Below are positions 17,792 to 26,005 of a stretch of DNA of 64,000 nt, in pieces. A program made the translations under genes and the position numbers. The first letter of the stretch is position 1, and each line of letters opens with the position of its first letter. The notes under the pieces are model-generated. The model searched no databases and had not been told where the DNA came from. It was given only the letters and a program-made list of their open reading frames with translations. Origin of the DNA: Anaerosporobacter mobilis DSM 15930 (GTDB lineage: Bacteria > Bacillota > Clostridia > Lachnospirales > Lachnospiraceae); NCBI RefSeq assembly GCF_900142955.1, contig NZ_FRCP01000007.1, forward strand, positions 154,910 through 218,909. The letters are read 5' to 3'.

Positions 17792-19117
17792 TTATTGCAT
17801 ATCTTTGATTGCTGTTATTGCATTCTCTTGATACGTATCTGCAGCCTTGTTCACATCTTCTCCTGATTTGTTAACAGCTGCTAGTAAACTTTCAGTTGGT
17901 CCCCACATCGCACTCATTTCAGGTATGTTTGGCATTGGTACTGCTGTAGCAGCAGTTTCCTTCATTGCAACTACCATTTCGTTCGCTGCTACTTCTGCGT
18001 CATCATATGATGTAGTATTGGATGGTGCACAATTTGCTGTTTTGGCTAATGCAATACCTAAATCCATATCTGTAATAGCCGTTAATACTTTAGCTAATGC
18101 TTCTTTCTTACTATCTACTGCATGTTTTAAAACTCCAATTCCTTGTACTCCTGAATATGGTGCAAGTGCGTTACCGTTTGGAAGTGTAAAACTAGCTAAT
18201 GACTTGATTCCTAAATTAATACCCGCATCATTAATTCCAGAAACTAACCATGGTCCACCGATTATAGCAGCTGCTTTTGACTCATTAAACAGCGTTGTTA
18301 CTGTATTGTAGTCACCATCTGCTTCTAAATCCGCAAACTTCTTATTATATGTAATTGCGTCTTTTGTAGCTTGTTCATTCAAACCTGCTTTTGCATCTTT
18401 GTCAATAATATATCCACCAAAACCGTTAATGTATGGTGCTACATTATAAGCAGTGGAATGTTGATTAACAACAGCATAAGTACCGGCTTTCGTATCTGTA
18501 TGAGCTACCATGTAATCATATAAGGCATCAGTAGTTGTTGGCATATCACCTTCCCAAAGATCCTTGTTATACATGAATAATAATGTTTCAAAATAAACAG
18601 GAATCATATACTGTGTATCTTTATATGTACAAGCATCAACAGTCATTGGTAGCAAATCACTCATTGCCGACGTATCTACTACATCGGTAACTGGTGAAAG
18701 AATTCCCATCTCAGCAAACATTCCTAAAGAATCATGTGCATAGAAATACATGTCTGGACCATTATTCGAATCATTGCCATATAGTTTTAATTGATCCGTT
18801 AAACCAGTTTTCTTTTCAAAAGTTACAGTTATTTTGTCTTCTACTAGCTTATTGTTTATGTAATCTTGTATTGTTTGCATGATAGCTTCATTCCCATCAT
18901 GCCAAACTGTAATAGAAACTGGCTTTGTTTCTTCTGTTGTCTGTTCATCTGCCTCTTTTGTCTGATCAGTAGATGTATCGTCTGTTGTTGCTTCTACTGC
19001 GTTATCTTTTGAATTGCTTGACGTGTCTTTGTTTGAATTCTTTTTACCACACCCTGCTAAAGATCCCACTATCAGGATTAGTACTAAACATAAAGCGAAA
19101 CTTCTTCTTTTTTTCAT
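17792..19117 (-). CDS. Sugar ABC transporter solute-binding lipoprotein (MalE-like)
   Basis: A 441-residue extracellular binding protein of the family-1 type. A lipoprotein signal ends at lipobox LAGCG (Cys about residue 23), followed by a Ser/Thr/Asn-rich linker to residue 65. The mature domain begins VSITVWHDGNEAIMQTIQDY and has the typical hinge strings PYINGFGGYI, AAIIGGPW and PYSGVQGIGV. The ATG at 19117 is chosen because GGAGGG lies seven bases upstream; an in-frame ATG at 19132 would place that site inside the gene. It heads the sugar operon and is first after the operator region. Confidence 0.92.
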   Translation of the reverse strand: MKKRRSFALCLVLILIVGSLAGCGKKNSNKDTSSNSKDNAVEATTDDTSTDQTKEADEQTTEETKPVSITVWHDGNEAIMQTIQDYINNKLVEDKITVTFEKKTGLTDQLKLYGNDSNNGPDMYFYAHDSLGMFAEMGILSPVTDVVDTSAMSDLLPMTVDACTYKDTQYMIPVYFETLLFMYNKDLWEGDMPTTTDALYDYMVAHTDTKAGTYAVVNQHSTAYNVAPYINGFGGYIIDKDAKAGLNEQATKDAITYNKKFADLEADGDYNTVTTLFNESKAAAIIGGPWLVSGINDAGINLGIKSLASFTLPNGNALAPYSGVQGIGVLKHAVDSKKEALAKVLTAITDMDLGIALAKTANCAPSNTTSYDDAEVAANEMVVAMKETAATAVPMPNIPEMSAMWGPTESLLAAVNKSGEDVNKAADTYQENAITAIKDMQ

Positions 19118-19133
19118 TTCGAATCCCTCCATT

Positions 19134-19153
19134 TTAGGAAACTGTTTTCCTAA
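19134..19153. promoter_or_regulatory. Operator-like palindrome O1 before the binding-protein gene
   Basis: TTAGGAAA-CTGT-TTTCCTAA is a perfect 8-bp inverted repeat in the untranslated leader of the binding-protein gene, downstream of its candidate promoter. It shares the TTAGGAAA arm with O2 and O3 and fits a LacI-family site, which would act as a roadblock here. Confidence 0.75.
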
Positions 19154-19196
19154 CCTTTACATATTCAACAAATCAGCTGTACTTGTTGTTATCTAT

Positions 19197-19225
19197 GTTT
19201 TACCATTTTATCATCGAAACGTCAA
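19197..19225 (-). promoter_or_regulatory. Candidate promoter of the sugar transport operon
   Basis: Minus-strand TTGACG (19220-19225) and TAAAAC (19197-19202) have a 17-base spacer. The -35 box is near consensus and the -10 box weak, as expected for a regulated promoter. The start point would fall near 19190, upstream of O1. Confidence 0.5.
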
Positions 19226-19245
19226 TTAACCTATGTAAATTTCTG

Positions 19246-19277
19246 TTGACTTTGTTAGGAAAACGCTATACTATAAT
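19246..19277 (+). promoter_or_regulatory. Candidate lacI-type gene promoter overlapping operator half-site O2
   Basis: TTGACT (19246-19251) is followed by overlapping -10 candidates (TATACT at 19267-19272 or TATAAT at 19272-19277). Their spacers of 15 and 20 bases are both non-ideal. TTAGGAAAACGC (19255-19266) repeats the operator arm inside the spacer, suggesting autoregulation of the divergent regulator. Confidence 0.45.
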
Positions 19278-19294
19278 CATATATTTGTATAAGT

Positions 19295-19314
19295 TTAGGA
19301 AAGCGTTTTCTTAA
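19295..19314. promoter_or_regulatory. Operator-like palindrome O3 before the LacI-family gene
   Basis: TTAGGAAA-GCGT-TTTCTTAA is an inverted repeat with one arm mismatch. The GAAAGCGTTTTC core also resembles a LacI-family or catabolite-response (cre) sequence, so control by CcpA as well as by the local regulator is possible. Confidence 0.65.
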
Positions 19315-19366
19315 AGCAACAATTTTAATTAAAACAAATATGTTGAGTTAGTAAGGAGGAATTAGA

Positions 19367-20374
19367 ATGCCTATAACAATTAATGATGTTGCAAAAGAAG
19401 CCGGGGTGTCTACTTCTACCGTCTCAAAGGTACTGAATAACTGGACTACCATCTCCCCTGCAACTGCAACACGAGTACACCAAGCAATCGAGAAATTAAA
19501 TTATATCCCCAATGCAAGAGCTGTAAGTTTTGCAAGGAAATCTACCAAAAACATAGTATTTCTTACCTACCTAGAGAAAGATAGCGCTTATTTGAATCCA
19601 CACATGTTTGATATCATGTGTGGTGCATATAACGAACTATCGGGACACGACTATACTATGACCTTACAAGATATTTCAAAAGATACAGTCAAAGGCGAAA
19701 GCGTATCACGCCTACTGTCAACAAAGAGTTGTGACGGAATAATCATACATGGCTCTGCTATTAACGCTTCCATCGCTGAAACAATTATCAAGCAAAACTT
19801 TCCACATATTATAATTGGTCATCCTGGCTTTGAAAGTAGACTCTGTTGGGTAGACACCAACCATGCTTTAGCTGGGCATTTGGCTGCTCAACACATGGTA
19901 GAACGCGGTTATACGTCTATTGCTTTTATCGGTGGACAAAAGACGGACGAGCTATCCTTTCAACGTCAAAAAGGCTTCCTAGGTACGATGTATCAATACG
20001 GTTACCAAGTACCTGATGAAAGAATCTTCTATAGCAACTCAACATCGGAAGAAGGTTATCTAACTACACTTAAGATACTTCACGAGTCAAAACGCCCTCG
20101 TGGAATAGTTTGTGAAAATAATACGCTAGCCGTCGGAGCAATGAAAGCTATTGAACAATCCGGGCTCACATTACCAAAAGATATAGCATTCCTAACCTTT
20201 GATGCATATCCATATACCCAAATCATTGATCCTAAACCGACAGTTATAGATATCAATGTATACGATATGGGTGTACAAGCAGGTAATATGATGATTAGAA
20301 AACTTGAGAATCCCTCCTTATTGGTACAGAGTTATACAACAATACCAGTAATACTTGAAGGGCAAACTACTTAA
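19367..20374 (+). CDS. LacI-family transcriptional regulator of the sugar operon
   Basis: A 335-residue DNA-binding repressor. The N-terminal helix-turn-helix, ITINDVAKEAGVSTSTVSKV, is the classic LacI signature (residues 3-22). A hinge follows (NYIPNARAVSFARKST), then a periplasmic-binding-protein-like sensor domain. AAGGAGG stands seven bases before the ATG. It is divergent from the binding-protein/permease/GH13 operon, and the shared 250-bp interval holds three TTAGGAAA-type operator elements. It most likely represses that operon, with a malto-oligosaccharide or related sugar as inducer; the inducer is an inference. Confidence 0.92.
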   Translation: MPITINDVAKEAGVSTSTVSKVLNNWTTISPATATRVHQAIEKLNYIPNARAVSFARKSTKNIVFLTYLEKDSAYLNPHMFDIMCGAYNELSGHDYTMTLQDISKDTVKGESVSRLLSTKSCDGIIIHGSAINASIAETIIKQNFPHIIIGHPGFESRLCWVDTNHALAGHLAAQHMVERGYTSIAFIGGQKTDELSFQRQKGFLGTMYQYGYQVPDERIFYSNSTSEEGYLTTLKILHESKRPRGIVCENNTLAVGAMKAIEQSGLTLPKDIAFLTFDAYPYTQIIDPKPTVIDINVYDMGVQAGNMMIRKLENPSLLVQSYTTIPVILEGQTT

Positions 20375-20389
20375 AAGATTATTAGCTGG

Positions 20390-20429
20390 TTAGAGTGATT
20401 CATAATATAAAAGAGTTTTTACACTCTAA
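20390..20429 (+). terminator. Weak stem-loop after the LacI-family gene
   Basis: A perfect 8-bp inverted repeat (20390-20397 with 20422-20429) with a long AT-rich loop begins 15 bp past the regulator stop. The long loop and lack of a T-run make it a poor terminator; the larger hairpin at 20453-20535 is the better candidate. Confidence 0.3.
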
Positions 20430-20452
20430 TCATAATGCATCTCTCAACAATA

Positions 20453-20535
20453 AAAAGACAATCTTTCCTAGGTTTATACGAATTCTCGGATATCACAATC
20501 CGTGTTTCATAAAAACTTTGGTAAGACTGTCTTTT
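20453..20535. terminator. Convergent-gene terminator with a nested hairpin
   Basis: Arms 20453-20468 and 20520-20535 pair over 16 bp with a few mismatches, starting AAAAGACA and ending TGTCTTTT. T-runs are therefore present in both orientations. Inside the 51-base loop a second hairpin, CGGAT/ATCCG (20487-20502), forms. It lies between the convergent regulator gene and trpS and probably ends both transcripts. Confidence 0.6.
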
Positions 20536-20565
20536 ATAGTTTACATTTTATTGCATTTACGTTAT

Positions 20566-21651
20566 TTATTTTGCATATTTCTCACTTTGTTCTCTGATAA
20601 AATCGATATCATCAAAGTAATTAATCTTCATTGCACTTTTAACTTCATCTAATGTCTTAGCAGCAACTTCTCTTGCTCTTTTACTTCCTTCTTTAAGGAT
20701 ATCATAGATTTCTGGAATTCTTGCTTCTAATTCTTTTCTTCTCTCACGGATTGGAGTTAATTCTTCTTCTAGAATCGCAATAAGGAATCTCTTAACCTTA
20801 ACATCACCAAGACCACCACGTTTATAATGTGCCTTTAACTCATCTAGATTCTGATAATCTGGAAGGTATTTTTCAAAATGTTCTGGTTTACAGAATGCAT
20901 CAAGATAAATGAATACACAATTTCCTTCAATTTTACCTGGATCAGAGACTTGAATATGATCTGGGTCAGTGTACATACTCATAACCTTCTGACGAACTTC
21001 TTCAGCAGAATCTGATAAATAGATACAGTTATTAAGGGATTTGCTCATCTTCGCCTTACCATCTATACCCGGAAGTCTTAAGCAAGCTTTATTATCTGGT
21101 AATAAGATATCTGGCTCAATTAAGGTATCTCCATATACCGAATTAAACTTACGAACAATTTCTTTTGTTTGTTCTAACATCGGAAGTTGATCTTCACCAA
21201 CTGGTACGGTTGTTGCTTTGAACGCTGTAATATCAGAAGCTTGGCTAATAGGATACGTAAAGAATCCAACCGGAATACTTGCTTCAAAATCACGCATCTG
21301 AATCTCAGACTTCACTGTAGGATTTCTTTGTAATCTGGATACCGTTACAAGATTCATATAATAAAATGCTAATTCACATAATTCAGGGATTTGTGATTGA
21401 ATGAATAAAGTTGATTTCAAAGGGTCAAGTCCTACTGAAAGATAATCTAGTGCAACTTCTATAATATTCTGTCTTACTTTCTCAGGATTATCTGCATTGT
21501 CTGTTAATGCTTGTGCATCTGCAATCATGATAAATATATTCTTATATTCACCAGAATTCTGTAATGCAACTCTTCCTTTTAATGAACCTACATAATGTCC
21601 CAAATGTAATTTCCCCGTAGGGCGATCTCCTGTTAATATCGTCTTTTCCAT
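20566..21651 (-). CDS. trpS: Tryptophan--tRNA ligase
   Basis: Charges tRNA-Trp in the cytosol. The 361-residue class I synthetase has the HIGH-type motif in TGDRPTGKLHLGHYVGSL (residues 7-24) and the KMSKS loop in GIDGKAKMSKSLNN (about 215). An AGGAGG site precedes the ATG at 21651. The C-terminal segment from about residue 280 is basic and helical. The gene stands alone, with a full Trp-specific T-box leader upstream and a convergent terminator downstream, so it is induced when tRNA-Trp is uncharged. Confidence 0.97.
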   Translation of the reverse strand: MEKTILTGDRPTGKLHLGHYVGSLKGRVALQNSGEYKNIFIMIADAQALTDNADNPEKVRQNIIEVALDYLSVGLDPLKSTLFIQSQIPELCELAFYYMNLVTVSRLQRNPTVKSEIQMRDFEASIPVGFFTYPISQASDITAFKATTVPVGEDQLPMLEQTKEIVRKFNSVYGDTLIEPDILLPDNKACLRLPGIDGKAKMSKSLNNCIYLSDSAEEVRQKVMSMYTDPDHIQVSDPGKIEGNCVFIYLDAFCKPEHFEKYLPDYQNLDELKAHYKRGGLGDVKVKRFLIAILEEELTPIRERRKELEARIPEIYDILKEGSKRAREVAAKTLDEVKSAMKINYFDDIDFIREQSEKYAK

Positions 21652-21664
21652 AACTAATTTCCTC

Positions 21665-21908
21665 CTAAAAAAAGACCCTTACCCAACAAAGGATAAGAGT
21701 CTAATAATCTTATATAGCCACCATTGTTTCACATACTATCATATGCTTCCATTATAACGGTTAGGATTTCCGTCAACGCCTACTTCATCGTTCGGGTTGC
21801 CCTCATAAGCCCATTCAACAAATTCAAAATACCGTACTCTCACCCTATACAGCTCTCTGTAATTTCTACCCTTTGTCTACTCTTCTTAATCATCGGTTTT
21901 CTCATACA
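21665..21908 (-). promoter_or_regulatory. Tryptophan T-box riboswitch controlling trpS
   Basis: On the minus strand the leader carries a stem I with AGAGAGCTG and GGTGAGAGTA elements. A specifier triplet TGG (21811-21813, in GAATGGGC) reads the Trp codon. The T-box antiterminator core ends with TGGC (21717-21720); TGGC pairs with the GCCA 3' end expected for tRNA-Trp, whose discriminator is G. The terminator follows at 21667-21702. Specifier and discriminator agree, which makes the assignment firm. Confidence 0.92.
21667..21702 (-). terminator. T-box regulated terminator of the trpS leader
   Basis: A 12-bp stem with a G-U and one A-C pair (arms 21673-21684 and 21691-21702, 6-base loop) is followed on the minus strand by seven T, immediately before the trpS ribosome-binding site. 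It is the off-state of the T-box switch. Confidence 0.9.
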
Positions 21909-21912
21909 TTCT

Positions 21913-21940
21913 AGTATATAGAAATATAATAAATTGTCAA
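21913..21940 (-). promoter_or_regulatory. Promoter of the trpS T-box transcript
   Basis: Minus-strand TTGACA (21935-21940) and TATACT (21913-21918) have a 16-base spacer. The start point near 21906 fits the beginning of T-box stem I. Confidence 0.8.
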
Positions 21941-21968
21941 GCCATTTACGAAATATACGCTTTGAGTA

Positions 21969-24900
21969 TTATTTTACAACTATCTTAGTAGTGAATTTCT
22001 TCGAGTTTTTACCATATGTAATAGTTGTTGTAATCACTGCGTTTCCCTTTTTCTTACCGTACACTTTTCCAACTTTGGATACATACGCAACTTTCGAATT
22101 ACTAGATTTATATGTAATCTTCACGTCATCTTTACTGATATCCGGCGTTAATGTAATTATAAGCTGCTTGTTATTGTCCTTCTTCATCGTAAGTGATTTA
22201 CTAACTTTTGAACGGCTAGCAATCGTAGTAACCTTTTGATCTGTTTCCTCCTTTAGAATTACATATTTAGAATATGTGCAAACCGCTAAGGATATATTTT
22301 GATTCTTGTCAACCGTATACTTTGTAATCGGTAGTTCTTCTAACTTCTTCGTAGACGCATTATATCCATATACGTAAACTTTATCGCCACTTTCTTTCCC
22401 TAAAGAACCACCTACATCAACTGTTACCGATCCAAAATTATTTAACTCTCCATTCTGTCCTAATGTAACGACTATACCGTTGCCTCTGTCTTCTGCTTTC
22501 AGATATTGATTTACGGCAGATTCTATTTGATAATCCTTCTCTAATGAAGTAACTCGTAATGCAACGTTAGTATTAGCAGTCGAGTGAAATTCTTTTCCTT
22601 TTAGCGTTAGGGTACAAATAGGATTTGTATAATATGTCTTACCGGTTTCTGTACTATACGATGAACCAACATATTGAATATACACACTCTTACTACTATC
22701 TTTAATTCGAGTTAACGTAGCATTGTCAAATGCAATATTCGAAATTTGAATATCATTCCTTCCATAATATTGGATTGGCATGCAAACCTTCACATACACT
22801 TCATTTACATTGGCACGATACAACTGCGTTAACACCTGCGATCCAATACTATTTAGTGTAAGTTGTAAAATATTTGTATTACCAAGGTCTTTACCTGCAA
22901 TTGCAGATGCTAACACTTTCTCTTCAATCTCAGCAGTAATGGTTGAATACGTTGGATTCGTAGTTAAACTAATTCTTGGAAATACAATACCTTGATATCC
23001 ACCTTTAATTACAGACGTACTTATGGAAGATGAAGCTGCTATTACTGTTGTAGAGGTCGGTGGCTGTACAGGTGTAGTCGGCGTAGAGGAACCTTTTGCT
23101 ATACCAGTAACGGTAACCGTGGCTGTATAACCTGAATAATATACGTAAATCGTATTCGTACCTAATGAAGTAATTACTGTATTCGAAAGTGAAAAATCAG
23201 TAATATACGCAACGGAGTTATCATTATACGCAGCGATAACTGTGATATTATTCGGATCAACACTTGAACCCACTTCAACCGGGCCACCGTAATAACCAGC
23301 CGATATAAATGTTACATATTTATAATTATCGTTTCCACCACTTTGTGTGCTAATACCTTTAACCGTGAAGTTTGTGGAGAAACCACCAAACGTTGCTGTT
23401 AATGTATTATTCCCGACAACGGTTATCTTATAATTTGGTATGGTAAAATCTGTAACACTATGTTTTACACCATTCATATCTGTTACTGTAACTTTGACAT
23501 CTGATTTTGAAATAGAATTTCCAACTAAGATACTGTTACCCGTATAGGTAGCACTAATGTTCTTAATCGTATTCTTCGGATCACTTAATAGAGAAACCCA
23601 TTTCGCATATAGTGTAATATCCGAGGTAATTTCAGAATCCGAAATAAATTTAGTTAAACAGGCTTTCTGCGTGTACCAGCCTCCAAAGAAATAGCCATTC
23701 ATAGTAGGATTTGTTGGTAAAGTGATTTTGTCACCATGCTTTACATTCTTAATCGGGCTCACACTACTACCCCCTTGAGAATCAAATGACACCGTACATA
23801 ATCTTGATTCTTCAACTCCATAGATGATAACATTGGCAGTTTTACCACTATAACTTACTTCGATTGTATTATTTCCAGTATTATCAATCGTTTCTGGATA
23901 TATTGAGAATTTGCTAGCTGATAACAACTCACGATTACCATCATCATAAACAGCAAATACATCAATATCCGATTTATTAATTCCGGTTCCCACAATTAAG
24001 TTAATTCCGGAATAGTTAGCTTCTATTTTAACAAGTTCTGAAGCAATCCATTTAGCATAGAGTGTCATATCTTTATTTACAACAGAAGATTCATTAAAGA
24101 CAACTTTATATTCCTCATCCTCATACCAACCACCGAATACATATCCCTTGTATTTAGGCTCTGTAGGTAACGTGATCGTGGAACCTTCCACAATATCAGT
24201 TATCTTCTGAACAGCGCTGCCACCCTTTGAATTAAATGTTACCGAATATTTCTTTACTACCTGTGTTAAGGTGACAGCAACATTAACATCAGACTCTGGC
24301 ATAACGAAGGTATTAGAATATGATATTTTTCCTGAAGTCTGATCGATCTTTTCATTCATGGTGATAGCAGATTGGTTATTAATGCTATACGTTGCTATAT
24401 ATGTATTATCTTGATCCTTAGGTACTGCTTCTACCGTAATTGCGCTTCCCGAGGCAACTGCACTGTCTGTTGCAACTACCGCTCCTTGATTATATAATGT
24501 TACAGTAGCATTTGCTGTTTGATTATACTTAATCGTGTATTTTTGACTACTATCTGAATTCACGTATTTGTAGATGATTGCATTAGAAACCGGAAGACTA
24601 TAACACCAACTATTGATTCCTGTAGACATAGTATTACCAGGCGTATGATTGGTTAATAACTTGGCATCTGTCACGTTAAAATAGTCATGTGATAATATAG
24701 GTGTACCATTCCCACTTGTAGGATCGTCCCATGTAACATCCACGTTATACCAATCCCCATCTAATTTAACTTTGTTCCACCCATGTCCAGACCCATTTGC
24801 TGTACCCGGTACATAGATACATTCAATACCGCATGCATTCATAAGTAACTGAAACGCTTTTGCGTATCCTTCACAAACCACTCTGTTATAACTTGTATCA

Positions 24901-25673
24901 AACACACCAACTATGGAATGTGCCCATTTTTCTACACTAGGATTTCCCTTATTATCAAAAGCATACTGTACTTGGTTAATTATCTCGTCATGGATAATTA
25001 ACTCTTTCTTGTAATCGCTACTCACTCCATTCACTAGATTTAAATACCGTTTAATTTCTGTATCCATCTTAGTGTTTAATGCAGTTCTAGTTGTTCCTAA
25101 TCGATACTCATTAGAACAAAAAGCTGTAATAGAAACAATATAGTTTGCATTATGTGTATAAGCAAATGAATCTAACCAATAAAACTCTGGGTGATCATAA
25201 TATAAGGAGCAAAGTATCGCATCCAGTTCAGATGTACGCAATGTATTCTCTTCTACTGTCACAGTAAGTGCTCCATATATATTATCAGATACTAAAGTCG
25301 CATCATTGTCTGACTTCGTGAACACTTCGCACGCAGCCACCAAATCTTGATACACACCCTTATATGTATCATTCGCTAGCAGGTCATACCCATACGTTGA
25401 TGAATATGAGGTTTTCGTTGTTGCGAATGTCAAATTCCTCTTTTTTATGTTTTGATTATAGGTCGGAACCTCCTTAATCTGTTCCTTAGTTACTTCCGTA
25501 ATTGCAATTGGTAATAAATCACCGCCATTCAAACCGTCCGCTGTTTGGATTGCAGTTTTGTCTACAGTTTTTGTATCAGCTACAGTTTTTGCATCAGATA
25601 TATTCCGTATCGAAATTTGCGTAACTAATATGATAATTAATAAACACGCTAGTACCTTTCTTTTCTTCTTCAT
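21969..25673 (-). CDS. Secreted transglutaminase-domain protein with InlB and Ig-like repeats
   Basis: A 1,234-residue exported protein. An N-terminal signal peptide (about residues 4-28) leads into a region with a transglutaminase/protease-like fold whose triad is visible: Cys267 in RVVCEGYAKAF, His297 in GSGHGW and Asp312 in WYNVDVTWDD. Two InlB-type beta repeats (about 475-543 and 625-693, each ending LYAKW) alternate with three Ig-like repeats (about 546-620, 701-775, 785-860). A Pro/Thr linker, a 250-residue region of unknown fold and a final Ig-like (Big_2-type) domain follow. There is no LPXTG anchor. The ATG at 25673 has GGAG eight bases upstream. Proteins of this type are cell-surface or peptidoglycan-associated; the substrate is unknown. 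Confidence 0.85.
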   Translation of the reverse strand: MKKKRKVLACLLIIILVTQISIRNISDAKTVADTKTVDKTAIQTADGLNGGDLLPIAITEVTKEQIKEVPTYNQNIKKRNLTFATTKTSYSSTYGYDLLANDTYKGVYQDLVAACEVFTKSDNDATLVSDNIYGALTVTVEENTLRTSELDAILCSLYYDHPEFYWLDSFAYTHNANYIVSITAFCSNEYRLGTTRTALNTKMDTEIKRYLNLVNGVSSDYKKELIIHDEIINQVQYAFDNKGNPSVEKWAHSIVGVFDTSYNRVVCEGYAKAFQLLMNACGIECIYVPGTANGSGHGWNKVKLDGDWYNVDVTWDDPTSGNGTPILSHDYFNVTDAKLLTNHTPGNTMSTGINSWCYSLPVSNAIIYKYVNSDSSQKYTIKYNQTANATVTLYNQGAVVATDSAVASGSAITVEAVPKDQDNTYIATYSINNQSAITMNEKIDQTSGKISYSNTFVMPESDVNVAVTLTQVVKKYSVTFNSKGGSAVQKITDIVEGSTITLPTEPKYKGYVFGGWYEDEEYKVVFNESSVVNKDMTLYAKWIASELVKIEANYSGINLIVGTGINKSDIDVFAVYDDGNRELLSASKFSIYPETIDNTGNNTIEVSYSGKTANVIIYGVEESRLCTVSFDSQGGSSVSPIKNVKHGDKITLPTNPTMNGYFFGGWYTQKACLTKFISDSEITSDITLYAKWVSLLSDPKNTIKNISATYTGNSILVGNSISKSDVKVTVTDMNGVKHSVTDFTIPNYKITVVGNNTLTATFGGFSTNFTVKGISTQSGGNDNYKYVTFISAGYYGGPVEVGSSVDPNNITVIAAYNDNSVAYITDFSLSNTVITSLGTNTIYVYYSGYTATVTVTGIAKGSSTPTTPVQPPTSTTVIAASSSISTSVIKGGYQGIVFPRISLTTNPTYSTITAEIEEKVLASAIAGKDLGNTNILQLTLNSIGSQVLTQLYRANVNEVYVKVCMPIQYYGRNDIQISNIAFDNATLTRIKDSSKSVYIQYVGSSYSTETGKTYYTNPICTLTLKGKEFHSTANTNVALRVTSLEKDYQIESAVNQYLKAEDRGNGIVVTLGQNGELNNFGSVTVDVGGSLGKESGDKVYVYGYNASTKKLEELPITKYTVDKNQNISLAVCTYSKYVILKEETDQKVTTIASRSKVSKSLTMKKDNNKQLIITLTPDISKDDVKITYKSSNSKVAYVSKVGKVYGKKKGNAVITTTITYGKNSKKFTTKIVVK

Positions 25674-26005
25674 CCTCACCACTCCATCATCTTATTGAAC
25701 TACGTTGTTTCTCTTCCTAGCCTAAACATTAGAATCTAATAATAATAAACCTGAGAAATCACTTTGTAATTTCTCAAGTTAACTTATGGCTCTTTCAAGT
25801 CAATTCTCTTGACTTTGCTACTGGATTACACTTCGTGTACCCCTAGAAACAACTACGTTGTATACCATAAGTTATATTATAACATGTAAATATTACCATA
25901 TCCAATAATCTAATAGTACCATATTACGAAAAACATATCAACTTATAACGGATTTTGTCGTTATTTATCTATTGCATTTTTGAATTGTAAATTTCAAATT
26001 GTATA
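25674..26005. other. 332-bp non-coding interval rich in hairpins
   Basis: No open frame with a ribosome site is visible. A 7-bp hairpin, GAGAAAT/ATTTCTC, occurs near 25753-25775. The structured repeat at 25781-25873 fills the centre, and the rest is AT-rich. The interval separates the 3' end of the metallophosphoesterase gene from the start of the transglutaminase gene. Confidence 0.6.
25781..25873. repeat. Copy B of the dispersed multi-hairpin element
   Basis: A perfect 9-bp outer stem, AACTTATGG with CCATAAGTT (25781-25789, 25865-25873), encloses three hairpins. These are AAGTCAA/TTGACTT (25797-25815), TACAC/GTGTA with loop TTC (25827-25839), and ACAAC/GTTGT just before the closing arm. 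The right part aligns with positions 11-60; the third stem differs there by paired changes that keep base pairing. This argues for selection on structure or a palindromic mobile repeat. Confidence 0.7.

Noticed and set aside
17847..18311. 154-residue plus-strand open frame
   Set aside because: Opposite the solute-binding protein gene; Ala/Ser-rich reverse reading, no start signal.
20395..20652. 85-residue plus-strand open frame
   Set aside because: Runs across the convergent terminator hairpin and into trpS in antisense.
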